DNA of 64,000 nt from Lachancea dasiensis (taxonomy: Eukaryota; Ascomycota; Saccharomycetes; Saccharomycetales; Saccharomycetaceae), in the NCBI GenBank assembly GCA_900074725.1, contig LT598461.1, positions 1,364,001-1,428,000 of the forward strand, given 5' to 3'. Shown here piece by piece: positions 1 through 9,845 of this stretch. The notes under the pieces are model-generated. The model did not search any database. It had not been told where the DNA came from and saw only the letters and a list, made by a program, of their open reading frames with translations. Each line of letters starts with the position of its first letter. The first letter of the stretch is position 1. The position numbers were made by a program, and so were the translations under genes.

Positions 1-1
1 T

Positions 2-400
2 TTGAAGTCAAACGACCCTCGATTTCATATATATGTCACCAGAAACCTTCCAAAAGATGACACTGATACTAGTGCATCAAAGACTGAAATCGGTTCCTCT
101 GGTCCCGAACCTCGTCACGATGATTTGGAATTTGAGCTAGACTCTCTAGATAACCAGCTGGATCAGAATGGAGCTTTCTTGCGAGAGGAAGGCACCGGTT
201 CAAAATTGACCGATGCTGCCTCCACGGTTCATTTAGGAAGAAAGCTTGATTGGGCTGCAGATTTGGCTCAACTAGTGCACGAAGATGCTTTGGAAACAAC
301 CTGGCTAGTGGCTTGTGGCCCCACTGGTCTAAATGATGCAGCGAAGAGGTACGCATTCCAAAACAAAATTAATTTGGCCTCCGAAAGATATGCTCTATAA
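2..400 (+). CDS. Ferric reductase / NADPH oxidase-like protein, C-terminal end (partial)
   Basis: Only the last 132 codons are present; the gene enters from the left edge. The visible part looks like the NAD(P)H-binding end of the ferric reductase/NOX family: an opening HIYVTR strand, an acidic variable insert, then GRKLDW, and near the end the nucleotide-binding motif WLVACGPTGLNDAAK. Such proteins are membrane flavocytochromes that move electrons from NADPH across a membrane to metal or oxygen. The short tail after the CGP motif, ending SERYAL, suggests the AIM14/YNO1-like branch, but this cannot be settled without the haem and FAD domains. The first codon in the window is not a start. Confidence 0.7.
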   Translation: MKSNDPRFHIYVTRNLPKDDTDTSASKTEIGSSGPEPRHDDLEFELDSLDNQLDQNGAFLREEGTGSKLTDAASTVHLGRKLDWAADLAQLVHEDALETTWLVACGPTGLNDAAKRYAFQNKINLASERYAL

Positions 401-968
401 TCTACACGGAACTCTCGGAGCATGCTTGGTATTCTGATGGACTTTGTCGGCTTTGAGTTTTAAAATAGGGACGCCGTTATGAATGGAGGCATCTTTGATT
501 TCGCTGGATGATTCTGAAGACCACTTATTTACTAATGCTCGCAAGTTGCGGATTCTCTCCCCGGCAGACTAGGGAAGATACGAGGTGGAAAGCATCAAAT
601 GCAATATAATCAGAACCGAAACTACAAATGGCATACGGAAATTATTTTTAACCTATTCACATATAGATCTATAGCGCTTTCAGTAGAAAGTTGACCCTGA
701 TGCTAACATGTGTTATTTAAGAGCGGAGATAAAAAGGGCGGTACGAATAACCAACAGAAGTTTACCTACGTATTTTGATCAATTTCTTGCCCCTTATCAT
801 TTCGCCACTGTTGGTTGTTTTATTGCTAGCTGTTGAGTTCATGTTTTAGAGCCTATGGAGAGCATTCAGATATACATTTCATGCAGGCAGACGAAAACAA
901 TCCACGAGGAGTTCCACTCTTCGACGCCATAAAATTCGTATATATATAGCTGCATATCTCTAAAAACA
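401..968. other. Convergent intergenic region, nothing recognised
   Basis: This 568 bp stretch separates the 3' ends of the oxidase-like gene and HAP1. I see AT-rich 3'-UTR-like sequence and no convincing frame, RNA gene or repeat. Confidence 0.6.
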
Positions 969-3900
969 TCACTCCCAAACGGGAAAACCTTGATTTGTAC
1001 TTTGCAAATCACAGAGACCATCTATTTCGGAGTTGTCGATGGGCAAAAAGTCAGCTGTCATACCCACCGAGCCCGTATTTTGGTTGTTATAAGTATCGAA
1101 GCCCACCGCCTCAACAATGGATGATGCATTGATCATAAGGCCATTGAGGTTTGAGTTCTGCATCAAGAAATCTTCGAAATCTGGAGCGTAGTCCGCTGAG
1201 GAAGAATTCTCGGACACGGCACCAGGAGAGATATTAGTCAAGGGCGCGGAAGACTTGGCTTCATCCTTTTGAAGGATTCTCATGCTATTTTTCAAGCCTC
1301 GACTAGGTGGAAGCTCGTCCGGCCTGGGGATAGGGGAGCTAAAAGGGGGGGCTGAAGATCTCACTTCGTGAGGTGCAGGAGGTGACTGAGCCCAGCTCTC
1401 ACATTTTACAAGTGCATCAAACGATATAGAAGGTCGTGAAGCCTCTGTCCCTAGCTTTTGTCTCTTGGTATCTGAATTTCTAACGTCCGAAGTGCGCCGC
1501 AAGTCATTACTGGTGTAAGTGATAGGTTGATATGCCCGGTGTAAAGGAGTGAGGTGTTGAGCCGAACCTTCAGATGAGGTACGCTGTTCAAAGCCACCTT
1601 GTCCGGCTGTAGGCAAGAATCCAACCGCATCCTGGTAAACTGGGCATCTCTTGATTTGATCTCCGTTTGCTGACATTATTAAGGAAGGCACGTTCTTGAA
1701 GAAGCCAGTCATTTTGGCAATACTTGGGTGATTGAACTTAGGAGAAACAGTTCCTGAGGTTTTATGATCTTTTTCACCACTTGAAGATCTGTTAGACGGA
1801 ATTTTCAGAAGAGTGATAAAGAAGCCGGTTGACTTCATCATCCGCCTAGCATAAAAATACTTCAGGGAAATTTGTTTTGTCAACTTGTGGAACATCGTCA
1901 TTCGAGAAAGAAGTATCTCGGCCAGCTCATCACCAACGTCCAAATCTATATCCTTTTCGAAGTCAGCTAACTCTGCATTGAGCTCCTTTCGGCTGATACT
2001 CAAGCTAGTCATTTCATTCTCATCTTCGCTGCTGCTCGTGTTATTACCGCTGTTCATAATTGGGTTCTCATTCATGCCTGTTAAGGGCCCACACTTGGCC
2101 CTTAGAATTAAACAGACCATAAACTGTAGGGCACGATGGCCAACGTCAAGGCAATACGGGGCCAACACGACTTCCATATGATTGAAAATAGAGCCATTAC
2201 CACTTTCACTAACTTTAGAGTTGTTGAACAACAGAAAACAATTTCTGAAACCATCCATCGCATAATTTAGAGCCTCTTGGGCGTACCCTTTTGCCAAGGG
2301 CCTTGTACCTGGATCAATATCTCCTTTAGGCTCATAATAAGTAAACAAGACGTAATTGAGGAGGTAAAGTAGCATTCTCAACATTAGATGCTTGGAGAAA
2401 AATAAAGCGCGAGTGGTCATTTCGTGTGGCAAGTAAGGTTTCCTATCCTTCTCGTTCTCTGAAGGAAGCGGTGAGAGCACCTCTTCTAAAGAAGGCAGCG
2501 GATAAAACTCCTCAAGCGACTGATCCACACTCCCTTCTGTTGTGAAAAGTAGCCCTTTGTTTACAAGCATTTTGATGGCTTCACTGACATTGCCGTCAAC
2601 AAAACAGATGTTTTTCAAAACTTCGATGAGAGAATCCAACTCGAATTTCCTCACAGTCTTAGCCATAGACACGTTCAAGATATGGTTTAAAACTGCTGCA
2701 ATGCAAATATCAATTTGGAAAAATAGAGTGTAGTTTTTCACAACGACGAGTTCCTTGATATCACGCACATAGTCTATTTTTGATGTATAAGGTAGTTTGG
2801 TGTCGCTGAAATCTCGTAAATTGCGAAGTAACCTAGGCGACCCCAGTGATAAAGACTGTTGTACATCCAAAGAAACTATCACATACCAAGTTTTACGCCA
2901 AGTATGTTTGAACCTCTCAGCACTGGAGATGGCCTCTTTGTTAAGCTTACCTTTTGTGTTCACTGTAAGCTGTGGGAAGTTGTCCGGATCTCTATGTAAA
3001 CCGCAGCTGAATGCCATTTGGACGATACTGGAAAGAAGCATTTGATGTGCTTCATTGTCCTGACTGGTAGACGTGAAGGCATTGAGTTGTGTATCAATCG
3101 TTTTCTCTGTACAGCACATAAGGTAGAGTTTGTAAAAAATGGCAAACTGAACTGTGGTGAGATTGACGTTGCTATTAGAGAAACTGGTAACTTCATCAAG
3201 GCGAATGAGGTACTTGCGCACCAGCTGAATGGCTTCAGCTGGTGTTTCATAGTTCATTAAAAATTGTTCTTCTCTCGATTGCGCCACAGTGGTCGTTGTA
3301 ACTTTGGGAACAAAAAAGCTTCCACAACGCGTGCCCAAGTCAACAGAGCACGCGTTTTGTGGTAGTGATAACCATGTAAGTCGCAATATGATGATCAATA
3401 TACCAAGTGTAGAGCAATCAGAGGGCTTTCCGAGTTGTAACACCGGGATATCGCCTTTTGCCTGTACAATCTGATTCACTTGGTGTTTAAAGCTTTGCTC
3501 ATCCAATATAGGTATGACAGGATATACGTGTTTGAAGAATTTATCAAGGATTAGTGCGATGATTCTCTTGGGAGGAAGTAGTTTGCACAACTCTGCGATG
3601 GCTTGATCCTGCGTTTTGTTACTAGGATTTGGCCCCAGACCGGTTGGCGGGGGTGGAGATGAATCATGGATGACTGGGCACTTCGATGTCAGTTTTTCAA
3701 ATGATGGCAATGTTACTGGGTGGGATTGAATTCCTGTATTGTTTTGCACTGTTCCAGGTGTTTCGTGGGCTACGGGACGATTAGACTCATAGGTTGTTGA
3801 TTTTTGACTGTGAGCTATAGGACATCGTGGAGACGGTTCCTTCGATACCTGGGAAGACGAGAGCGGAGTAGTGACATTGGGTCTTGAATTTTCAGTTTTT

Positions 3901-4646
3901 TCATTAGTCGAATGTGCACCTAAGAGAGTCTGATGGTCAACCGGGCATTTGCTTTGCGTGGTCTTGTCTTGCAATGTGCCGAGGTGCGCCATACTAGAAA
4001 CAGGGCAGCCTGATGATGCTACCTGATGTATTACAGGACATTTGCCTGCCGAGTTTTGCAGATGACGCCCAGAACCATTATTTGCATTACCCCTTCGCTT
4101 GTTCATGATCCATTCAGACATTTTTTCGCGCATTGTGAAGATATGACCCCAGAGAAGTTTCAAATAAGGGTCACCTTTCATGATAGCTAGCCAATGGGTA
4201 GCACCTAGATGAACGGTACCGTTATTTTTCAAATGCAACATGTCAAATTGCCGCGTGAGGTCCAATTCGTCATTGTCAAACCTTCTTTCGTCTAACAGTT
4301 TCGGTTCCTGACTTGAAGCTTGAGGGTGGTCTCGGTAATAAGGTTTTTCTTCCAACATAGCAGTTGTACTTTCTGGAGTGGTACTACTGGCAGCGTGCAT
4401 TACAGAAAGCATTTTTTCTAACGCTTTGATTCGTTCTCGCAGTTGCTTCAACTCCGAATCCTTGGAAAGTTCTTTTTCTGCCTCTTCGGCCCAAGTCTGT
4501 TCCATATAGTGGCAAAGGTGGGCAACTCCTGTCTTGACGCACTGATCACAGTGCGGCCTCTTTTTGTCACATTTGACCTTCCGTTTCCTGCAAATTGTAC
4601 AGCTCAAAGGTACTCTGTTGCGGTTTCTCTTATGTCGTTCACTCAT
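969..4646 (-). CDS. HAP1: HAP1, haem-responsive Zn2Cys6 transcription activator
   Basis: This 1225-residue protein is the counterpart of S. cerevisiae Hap1 (YLR256W), which activates respiration, sterol and oxidative-stress genes when haem is present. The Zn2Cys6 cluster uses C16, C19, C26, C33, C36 and C45, followed by a linker and coiled-coil dimerisation segment (about 50-80). The conserved block GATHWLAIMKGDPYLKLL lies near 148. Haem-responsive CP motifs sit at about 202 (KCPVIH), 213 (GCPVSS), 233 (KCPVDH), 274 (RCPIAH) and 322 (KCPVIH), with a last one, RCPVYQ, near residue 1000. Two more positions (NRPVAH near 289, SHPVTL near 308) keep the pattern but lack the cysteine. The middle holds the fungal regulatory domain (GLHRDPDNFPQL), and the acidic C-terminus (DFLMQNSNLNGLMIN) resembles the Hap1 activation region. 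The N-terminus before the cluster is much shorter than in S. cerevisiae. The start is the first in-frame ATG. Confidence 0.97.
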   Translation of the reverse strand: MSERHKRNRNRVPLSCTICRKRKVKCDKKRPHCDQCVKTGVAHLCHYMEQTWAEEAEKELSKDSELKQLRERIKALEKMLSVMHAASSTTPESTTAMLEEKPYYRDHPQASSQEPKLLDERRFDNDELDLTRQFDMLHLKNNGTVHLGATHWLAIMKGDPYLKLLWGHIFTMREKMSEWIMNKRRGNANNGSGRHLQNSAGKCPVIHQVASSGCPVSSMAHLGTLQDKTTQSKCPVDHQTLLGAHSTNEKTENSRPNVTTPLSSSQVSKEPSPRCPIAHSQKSTTYESNRPVAHETPGTVQNNTGIQSHPVTLPSFEKLTSKCPVIHDSSPPPPTGLGPNPSNKTQDQAIAELCKLLPPKRIIALILDKFFKHVYPVIPILDEQSFKHQVNQIVQAKGDIPVLQLGKPSDCSTLGILIIILRLTWLSLPQNACSVDLGTRCGSFFVPKVTTTTVAQSREEQFLMNYETPAEAIQLVRKYLIRLDEVTSFSNSNVNLTTVQFAIFYKLYLMCCTEKTIDTQLNAFTSTSQDNEAHQMLLSSIVQMAFSCGLHRDPDNFPQLTVNTKGKLNKEAISSAERFKHTWRKTWYVIVSLDVQQSLSLGSPRLLRNLRDFSDTKLPYTSKIDYVRDIKELVVVKNYTLFFQIDICIAAVLNHILNVSMAKTVRKFELDSLIEVLKNICFVDGNVSEAIKMLVNKGLLFTTEGSVDQSLEEFYPLPSLEEVLSPLPSENEKDRKPYLPHEMTTRALFFSKHLMLRMLLYLLNYVLFTYYEPKGDIDPGTRPLAKGYAQEALNYAMDGFRNCFLLFNNSKVSESGNGSIFNHMEVVLAPYCLDVGHRALQFMVCLILRAKCGPLTGMNENPIMNSGNNTSSSEDENEMTSLSISRKELNAELADFEKDIDLDVGDELAEILLSRMTMFHKLTKQISLKYFYARRMMKSTGFFITLLKIPSNRSSSGEKDHKTSGTVSPKFNHPSIAKMTGFFKNVPSLIMSANGDQIKRCPVYQDAVGFLPTAGQGGFEQRTSSEGSAQHLTPLHRAYQPITYTSNDLRRTSDVRNSDTKRQKLGTEASRPSISFDALVKCESWAQSPPAPHEVRSSAPPFSSPIPRPDELPPSRGLKNSMRILQKDEAKSSAPLTNISPGAVSENSSSADYAPDFEDFLMQNSNLNGLMINASSIVEAVGFDTYNNQNTGSVGMTADFLPIDNSEIDGLCDLQSTNQGFPVWE

Positions 4647-6155
4647 CAGTTAAGCGTATGATCTTAAAATCTATCAGCAGGCGCTAGAAAGCTTGCAAAG
4701 AAGGCACTAATAGGCGCCAAATTTAGATCAACTTCAAGCAATTTGGGCTCCTAAGAACTATGGAAATCACTGCTGGCGTGAGTTCAAGCTCTGTGTCGGA
4801 CACTCAAGTTTTATAGGTTCGAAAAATAATGCTATTAAAGTTTTCCTAAGTTCCGTGTAAAATACGGGCCAGTCCCAGATTCGTTGGACATCTAAACTCT
4901 TTGTGTCGTTTAGCACACGCCGGCTTTTCGTTCGTTGGGTGGATCAACATCACCAGATTTATACGCTCGCTCACCAAATGAGACGTATACCATCACGCAT
5001 AACGAAGTTAAGATGTTTGAGAGAATTGAACAACCTCTGGTAAGCCAGGTTACTGGCGTCGAACGTGGTATATTCACTACAATTGTACAATATCCAAGCT
5101 CAGTTTTCGTCGAAATCCCTAAGCGTCGTAAATTCCGCTCTGATTTTTCTCGACCACGGTTCAAAAACTACCTCGGAGAGTCATAATACCAAGTATGAAG
5201 GCATGAGGATTGATGTGTTTGAGTAATGAATAAAGACAGACACTTTTATAGATATTCTATCAATTTCAAATGGGTCGAGAATGTTGGAAATAGATGGCAG
5301 ATCGTTATTTATGGAAAATGAACTACAGATTATAAATGAGAAACTATGGAAGACGTTCAGGGAATATGTTGTTTTTGAAATTTGTAGCAGACCCATCCGA
5401 TCAAGAGTAAGTAAAGCCACATTCGTTTGGAACTTAAGATATACGTTTTTTAGGTCAAGTGTAACTTCTTTTCAAAAGGAGGTTAGTGACATCCAGAGCC
5501 ACCTTTAGCCATAATAAAATGTATCGATAGATTCCATTACTGCGTAACACTTGCTGCAGAACCCTCGCTTTGGACAGTATATGTGCATTATGAAGAACTT
5601 TTACTCATTGGCATCGCCTGAAGTAAAAACAATACCAACTGTCATCATGTTTCGGCAACACCATCAAGCTTCAGCTGCCCCTAGGGAGGTTAAAGTTGAC
5701 GCAGTGAGCTAGACGCGTAAAACCCGGAAAGGGAGTTTAATTCATCGAAAATTCTCAGTAATGTCGTCTTCAGGTAAAGTAGAATATTCTTGCGAAGAAG
5801 ACAGGCCCTCATGCAATTTTAATAGCTCACAGAAAAGAGTGAGTCTGAGGGTGGGGGTTGTATAAAATCTGAGATCGTTGGGACCGCCCTTGCTTAGCTG
5901 ATGACGGCAGTAATCAATTCAGTAATCCATATAGAAACACATGTCTCGGGTTTGAAGAGACATCTGGGTGGAAACTTCATTACGACACCGTTGAATATAG
6001 TACAAGAAAATGGGGAACGTCCATTTCTTTAATCTCTTATTTTTCGCGATGACTTAACGTAGCGATAATGATGGATCTCATTACATTGCCTATAAAAATA
6101 ATACCGTCAGTGTGTTTATAAAGCTACCGCTTAATGAAAAGACGGTATTTTCATC
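4647..6155. other. Divergent HAP1-NDL1 intergenic region with two unexplained open frames
   Basis: About 1.5 kb separates two divergent starts. On the + strand, one frame at 4935-5186 (TTG-opened) and another at about 5242-5508 (internal ATG at 5281) read with protein-like composition, for example MLEIDGRSLFMENELQIINE. They match no family I know and are separated by stops. They may be chance frames or remains of a lost gene. A short GTAAGT lies at about 5406, but no branch-point sequence follows, so I do not call an intron. Confidence 0.35.
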
Positions 6156-6749
6156 ATGTCTGATCCCACACTAAGTCTTGAAGATGCTCAAAGACTGATA
6201 TTGAGCTTGGAAAGACAGCTGGAGGAACTTGGAAGTACTAGTCATGAGTACGAGCTGGAACTTGAAGGGGTTATCAAGAATTTGGAGTCTCAATTAAACG
6301 AGAAAGACGAGATGCTCGGAGCTGCAAAAGCTTCCAAGAACCTCCGTGAGCAGGTTACTACCTTAGAAATCAGAACGGATGAATTGGAAAGTGAAAACCG
6401 GACTTTACGACATCAATTGCGACAGATGGAGATTGAAAATGGTAACATTTTGGAACAGAATATTCTTCTCCAGCATGAACTCAGCGATTTTCAAGACAGC
6501 TTGAAGGGAAGGGATCATCTGGCTAATGGTACTTTCTCACAGACACTTCCGAAGATAGTGAGTGAAAATGCGAGAATCAAAGAGCCTCAGGTAATGTCCG
6601 TGACACCACCCAAGAGAGCTGAAAACCAAAACGTTCTTAAAGTAAGCTCTGACCATTCATCCCTTAGATTGTCCTCATTGGAAACCAATACAGACCGGGT
6701 GACTTTCGTCAGCAATAAAAGTGTGGTTTCAACAACTGGGTTTAAATGA
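6156..6749 (+). CDS. NDL1: NDL1, NudE-family dynein regulator
   Basis: This 197-residue protein is almost entirely coiled coil across residues 8-115, with heptads such as LEDAQRLILSLERQLEELG and EVLESQ-type repeats, then a short basic, Ser-rich tail. It matches yeast Ndl1 (YLR254C, about 189 residues), which works with Pac1/LIS1 to target cytoplasmic dynein to microtubule plus ends during nuclear migration. The identity rests on coiled-coil character, length and position between HAP1 and MCP2, the same order as in S. cerevisiae. The start ATG follows the sequence TTTTCATC. The gene is convergent with MCP2, with only 45 bp between stop codons. Confidence 0.88.
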   Translation: MSDPTLSLEDAQRLILSLERQLEELGSTSHEYELELEGVIKNLESQLNEKDEMLGAAKASKNLREQVTTLEIRTDELESENRTLRHQLRQMEIENGNILEQNILLQHELSDFQDSLKGRDHLANGTFSQTLPKIVSENARIKEPQVMSVTPPKRAENQNVLKVSSDHSSLRLSSLETNTDRVTFVSNKSVVSTTGFK

Positions 6750-6794
6750 ATGTTGATACTGGTTTTCTTTTGCTAAAGGCACTTATATACATGC

Positions 6795-8477
6795 TTAATG
6801 GTTATTCGATAACTGATTTCGAAGCCAAAAGGCCAAATCGTAAAGGACTAGCTGATTTTTTCGTTGCTGATACGCCCACCATGCTTGCAATTCCTTAAAA
6901 ATCCAAGAAAAGGACCACCTAGGAAAAGATAAGTTGATGGTTTGGCGGGCCTCATCATAAACTGTACGCGCGCAGTACTGGGTCATAATCAAGAAAGTGC
7001 GTTCTACGCTAAGTGGATTTTGCAGACATTCGTCCAGATGTCTCGTTAAATCATTCGTCTTCAAAATTAATAAAACGATTCTTGGAACTCGACACAAGAT
7101 AGTCATAAGTTCGCCAAGTAAAGAACCCTCGGTTATTGCTTTCGCCATTACCTTCATCTCCTCATCTGACCTTGGTTTCATGAGCTCCGATCCGCGTGCT
7201 GCATCGATGCTTCTCCCAGTAATTGCCGCGGCGAACAGAGGAAACATCTCTTCATCGATATTTGCGAACTTCATGGCGTATTTTTTCATATTTGCGTCGT
7301 CCTTGTCTAGGAGGGCAAGCCAAAATTTGGCGTAGTCCCGTCTCATCTCCGTTGTAGGGTGTCTATACAATCCGTGGTCATAAAGTATTATCTCGAAATT
7401 GTGATGACCCCGAGGATGCTGTATTCGTCTAATCGCCAGATTCCCACCGTGAGGATCACAATGAATCCCGACGTTGGGCGTGAAGATCATATTATTGAAT
7501 ATATGGGACAGACAGGATGACACCTCACCTCTTGAAATATTGTTCTGGTCGATGTACGCTAAATCATCAAGCCTATGGCCGCCAAGGTATTCCATTATCA
7601 AGACACGCTTGTGGGCCCGAATGACTTTGGGTATGCGGAGTGCAGTTTCTGGGATATAATCCGCGAAGTACTCAGCTGTCCTTCGTGCATTACTAGCTTC
7701 TTTAGTGAAATCTAATTCCACGTATATCGAATTCTGTAGCTCATCGGCCAACCACCCTAAAGGATACTCCGGAAAGACAATATCAACAATATTGAAGACG
7801 GTCTGGGTTAACAAGACATCAATTGGCACAAATTCCTTGAGAGAAGGATGCTGAATTTTGACTGCAACCTTTTGATTTTGGGCTCTGAGCGTAGCAGTGT
7901 GTACCTGAGCCAAAGACGCTACCCCAATCGGTTCTGGGTCAAATTCAAGAAAGATCTCATCCATGCTAAGCTTCAAGTCCTGCTTGAATAAAGCTACAAT
8001 TTCGGCATGTGTGGATTGTGGACATTTGTCCTGCAATGGAATCATCGCTTCTGTCCATTCAGAGGGCAATAAATAGGTCATCGCTGCGATATGTTGACCG
8101 AGCTTGATAAAAATACCCCCATTGGCCTCTAATGCTTTTAATGTAATACTAGCACAAAGCTGGTGACATGCGCTCAAAGCCTCGCGACGTTCTTCCTCTG
8201 ATTGATAGGAAGCATTTAAAGTTCGGTGATAGTTGTACACGCACCGAACGGTTGCCTGGGAGGCAACGCCTACTCGCTTGGATGTAGTACCAACGTGTTT
8301 TAGCACGTTGCGAGCATTCTCATCAGCAGAAACGTAGATTGCGGTCGAAACACCAGCCGCTAACAATATTCTTTTCTTACTGAATAATTGTTTTCGATTC
8401 CCTTGCCGAACAGACGATGAGGTGGAAAGCCATCGTAATGAGTGGCCTACCGTTAGCCTAGAGTAACTTGAAAACAT
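6795..8477 (-). CDS. MCP2: MCP2, ABC1/ADCK-family mitochondrial kinase-like protein
   Basis: This 560-residue protein belongs to the UbiB/ABC1/ADCK atypical kinase family and matches yeast Mcp2 (YLR253W, about 569 residues), a mitochondrial inner-membrane protein linked to lipid homeostasis. Visible signatures are the N-terminal KLGQ motif (GGIFIKLGQH, near 122-130), the ASLAQVH loop that replaces the usual glycine-rich loop, VAVKIQHP with the catalytic-type lysine, HCDPHGGN, and DHGLYR in place of DFG. The N-terminus (FSSYSRLTVGHSLRWLSTSSS) is a typical mitochondrial presequence. The frame is open for eight more codons upstream, but those begin with TTG; the first ATG is at 8475-8477. Confidence 0.94.
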   Translation of the reverse strand: MFSSYSRLTVGHSLRWLSTSSSVRQGNRKQLFSKKRILLAAGVSTAIYVSADENARNVLKHVGTTSKRVGVASQATVRCVYNYHRTLNASYQSEEERREALSACHQLCASITLKALEANGGIFIKLGQHIAAMTYLLPSEWTEAMIPLQDKCPQSTHAEIVALFKQDLKLSMDEIFLEFDPEPIGVASLAQVHTATLRAQNQKVAVKIQHPSLKEFVPIDVLLTQTVFNIVDIVFPEYPLGWLADELQNSIYVELDFTKEASNARRTAEYFADYIPETALRIPKVIRAHKRVLIMEYLGGHRLDDLAYIDQNNISRGEVSSCLSHIFNNMIFTPNVGIHCDPHGGNLAIRRIQHPRGHHNFEIILYDHGLYRHPTTEMRRDYAKFWLALLDKDDANMKKYAMKFANIDEEMFPLFAAAITGRSIDAARGSELMKPRSDEEMKVMAKAITEGSLLGELMTILCRVPRIVLLILKTNDLTRHLDECLQNPLSVERTFLIMTQYCARTVYDEARQTINLSFPRWSFSWIFKELQAWWAYQQRKNQLVLYDLAFWLRNQLSNNH

Positions 8478-9215
8478 ATAGAAAGCTACAATCCCGGACA
8501 ATGGTTTTCTGGGCTCTTTCTATCTTTTGACGCTACTGTTGAACTGAGACTAGAGCCCATTTTACAATTAACTATTTCCTACATCAATTGTCATTATGTA
8601 CAGCAATCGCGGCGTTGGGCCAAAAATCGATCTAGTTATACTATCGAGGACCCACCATGAGCGAAATCACTGAAAGCTCTGTTTAGTGCTATGAAGACGC
8701 CCTTTACTCCTTTCCAGGTGTCCCTAGATCTCCTAACTGGAGGCAATTTTTCTATCTTCACGTAATTTGTCTGGAAAGACGCGTCTTATGCTTGATGTGA
8801 TATCAATCCTGAATCCAAAATCGCAGCTTTTTGGCCTGCTCTAAGGCACCGTGCTAATCCAGATGGGCTCTTTTATTGGTAATAAAGATCCATAGATCTT
8901 AGAAGTTGAACAATTTTTCAAAAAACCTAACAACTTCCTTACGACGTAGCTATCCAAATTTTCACAGAGCCACATTGTATTTACCAGTAGAAACCAATAC
9001 CGGAGCATAGGTAAATCAAATCGTCGTTGAGGTAAGCTGGCTTGCCAATACCAAGACCACGTGATTTAAGGCTTTTTAAGTTGAGTTATTTAGGCTATTT
9101 ACAACTCTGCGCATCGTTACGATAGCTCCTTGTAGGCAGGTCTGCAGATACGCACCACAACCGGTGTTACAAAAGTTCGCTATCTTGTGCATTCTGCTAG
9201 TAAATCCTTTACTCT
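8478..9215. other. MCP2 upstream region
   Basis: No gene is visible. Two small sites stand out: a 12-bp perfect palindrome, AAGACGCGTCTT, at 8776-8787 containing an MCB-type ACGCGT core about 300 bp before MCP2, and a CACGTGAT E-box at 9058-9065 of the Cbf1/Pho4 kind. Their function is inference only. Confidence 0.4.
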
Positions 9216-9845
9216 TTATTCAGGGATAGGAGGAATCTCGACAGGTAGTAATTGCTTCACATTCGTGGCTTCGGAATTGCGATAGGATAGAAAAGTATTC
9301 CAAAAGATAGCCAACACATTTACAGCGAGGAGTCTGTGCTGAACTGGGACGAGTGAAAAGTTAATGAGCTGGAAAGCTGGCCAAACCATCCAATTAGTCT
9401 TAAGAATGTCCCACCACACGGCGCCGATCTTCTCTCCTGCATGATTCAATGATTTTCCCTCCATCAAGGTCAGCGTACCGAAGTAGAATGGGATACAGGT
9501 GGGAGCAAAAAGAAGTTGATCTGTTCCCACTCGAAGCGCGAGATTCGACCAGTGGTCAGCTGGCTTTTTGGAGAATTTGACCTTACCATTTAAAATTTTG
9601 AACCATTTGTCTCCGATGAATGAGAAGATCAGCGATCCATAAGCTACTGCACGCACCGTTCTTGCTATATCGTAAGTTTTAGGGATGGACTCTCCGTCGG
9701 AATATGTGGAATTCGCTTTTTGGGAGGGGAAGCATATCTGTGCGACTGCATCACCCAAACCAAATAGCGATCCCGTCATAATCGCATTGGTCGTTTTAGG
9801 ATTCTTCTTGAGAGAGGAAGTATAGAACTTAAGGAATGCTGACAT
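9216..9845 (-). CDS. SYM1: SYM1, Mpv17/PMP22-family mitochondrial inner-membrane protein
   Basis: This 209-residue protein matches yeast Sym1 (YLR251W, 197 residues), an inner-membrane protein of the Mpv17/PMP22 family needed for ethanol metabolism at high temperature and for mitochondrial metabolite balance. Clear family blocks are KKNPKTTNAIMTGSLFGLGD near the start, GSLIFSFIGDKWFKIL in the middle, and the signature WPAFQLINFSLVPVQHRLL followed by WNTFLSYRN near the end. Four hydrophobic segments fit the four-helix fold. The frame continues seven codons upstream but begins with TTG; the ATG at 9843-9845 aligns best with the family start. Confidence 0.95.
   Translation of the reverse strand: MSAFLKFYTSSLKKNPKTTNAIMTGSLFGLGDAVAQICFPSQKANSTYSDGESIPKTYDIARTVRAVAYGSLIFSFIGDKWFKILNGKVKFSKKPADHWSNLALRVGTDQLLFAPTCIPFYFGTLTLMEGKSLNHAGEKIGAVWWDILKTNWMVWPAFQLINFSLVPVQHRLLAVNVLAIFWNTFLSYRNSEATNVKQLLPVEIPPIPE

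Noticed and set aside
5406-5455. GTAAGT...TTTTTTAG as an intron in the HAP1-NDL1 gap
   Set aside because: Only about 49 bp long and without a TACTAAC-like branch point.
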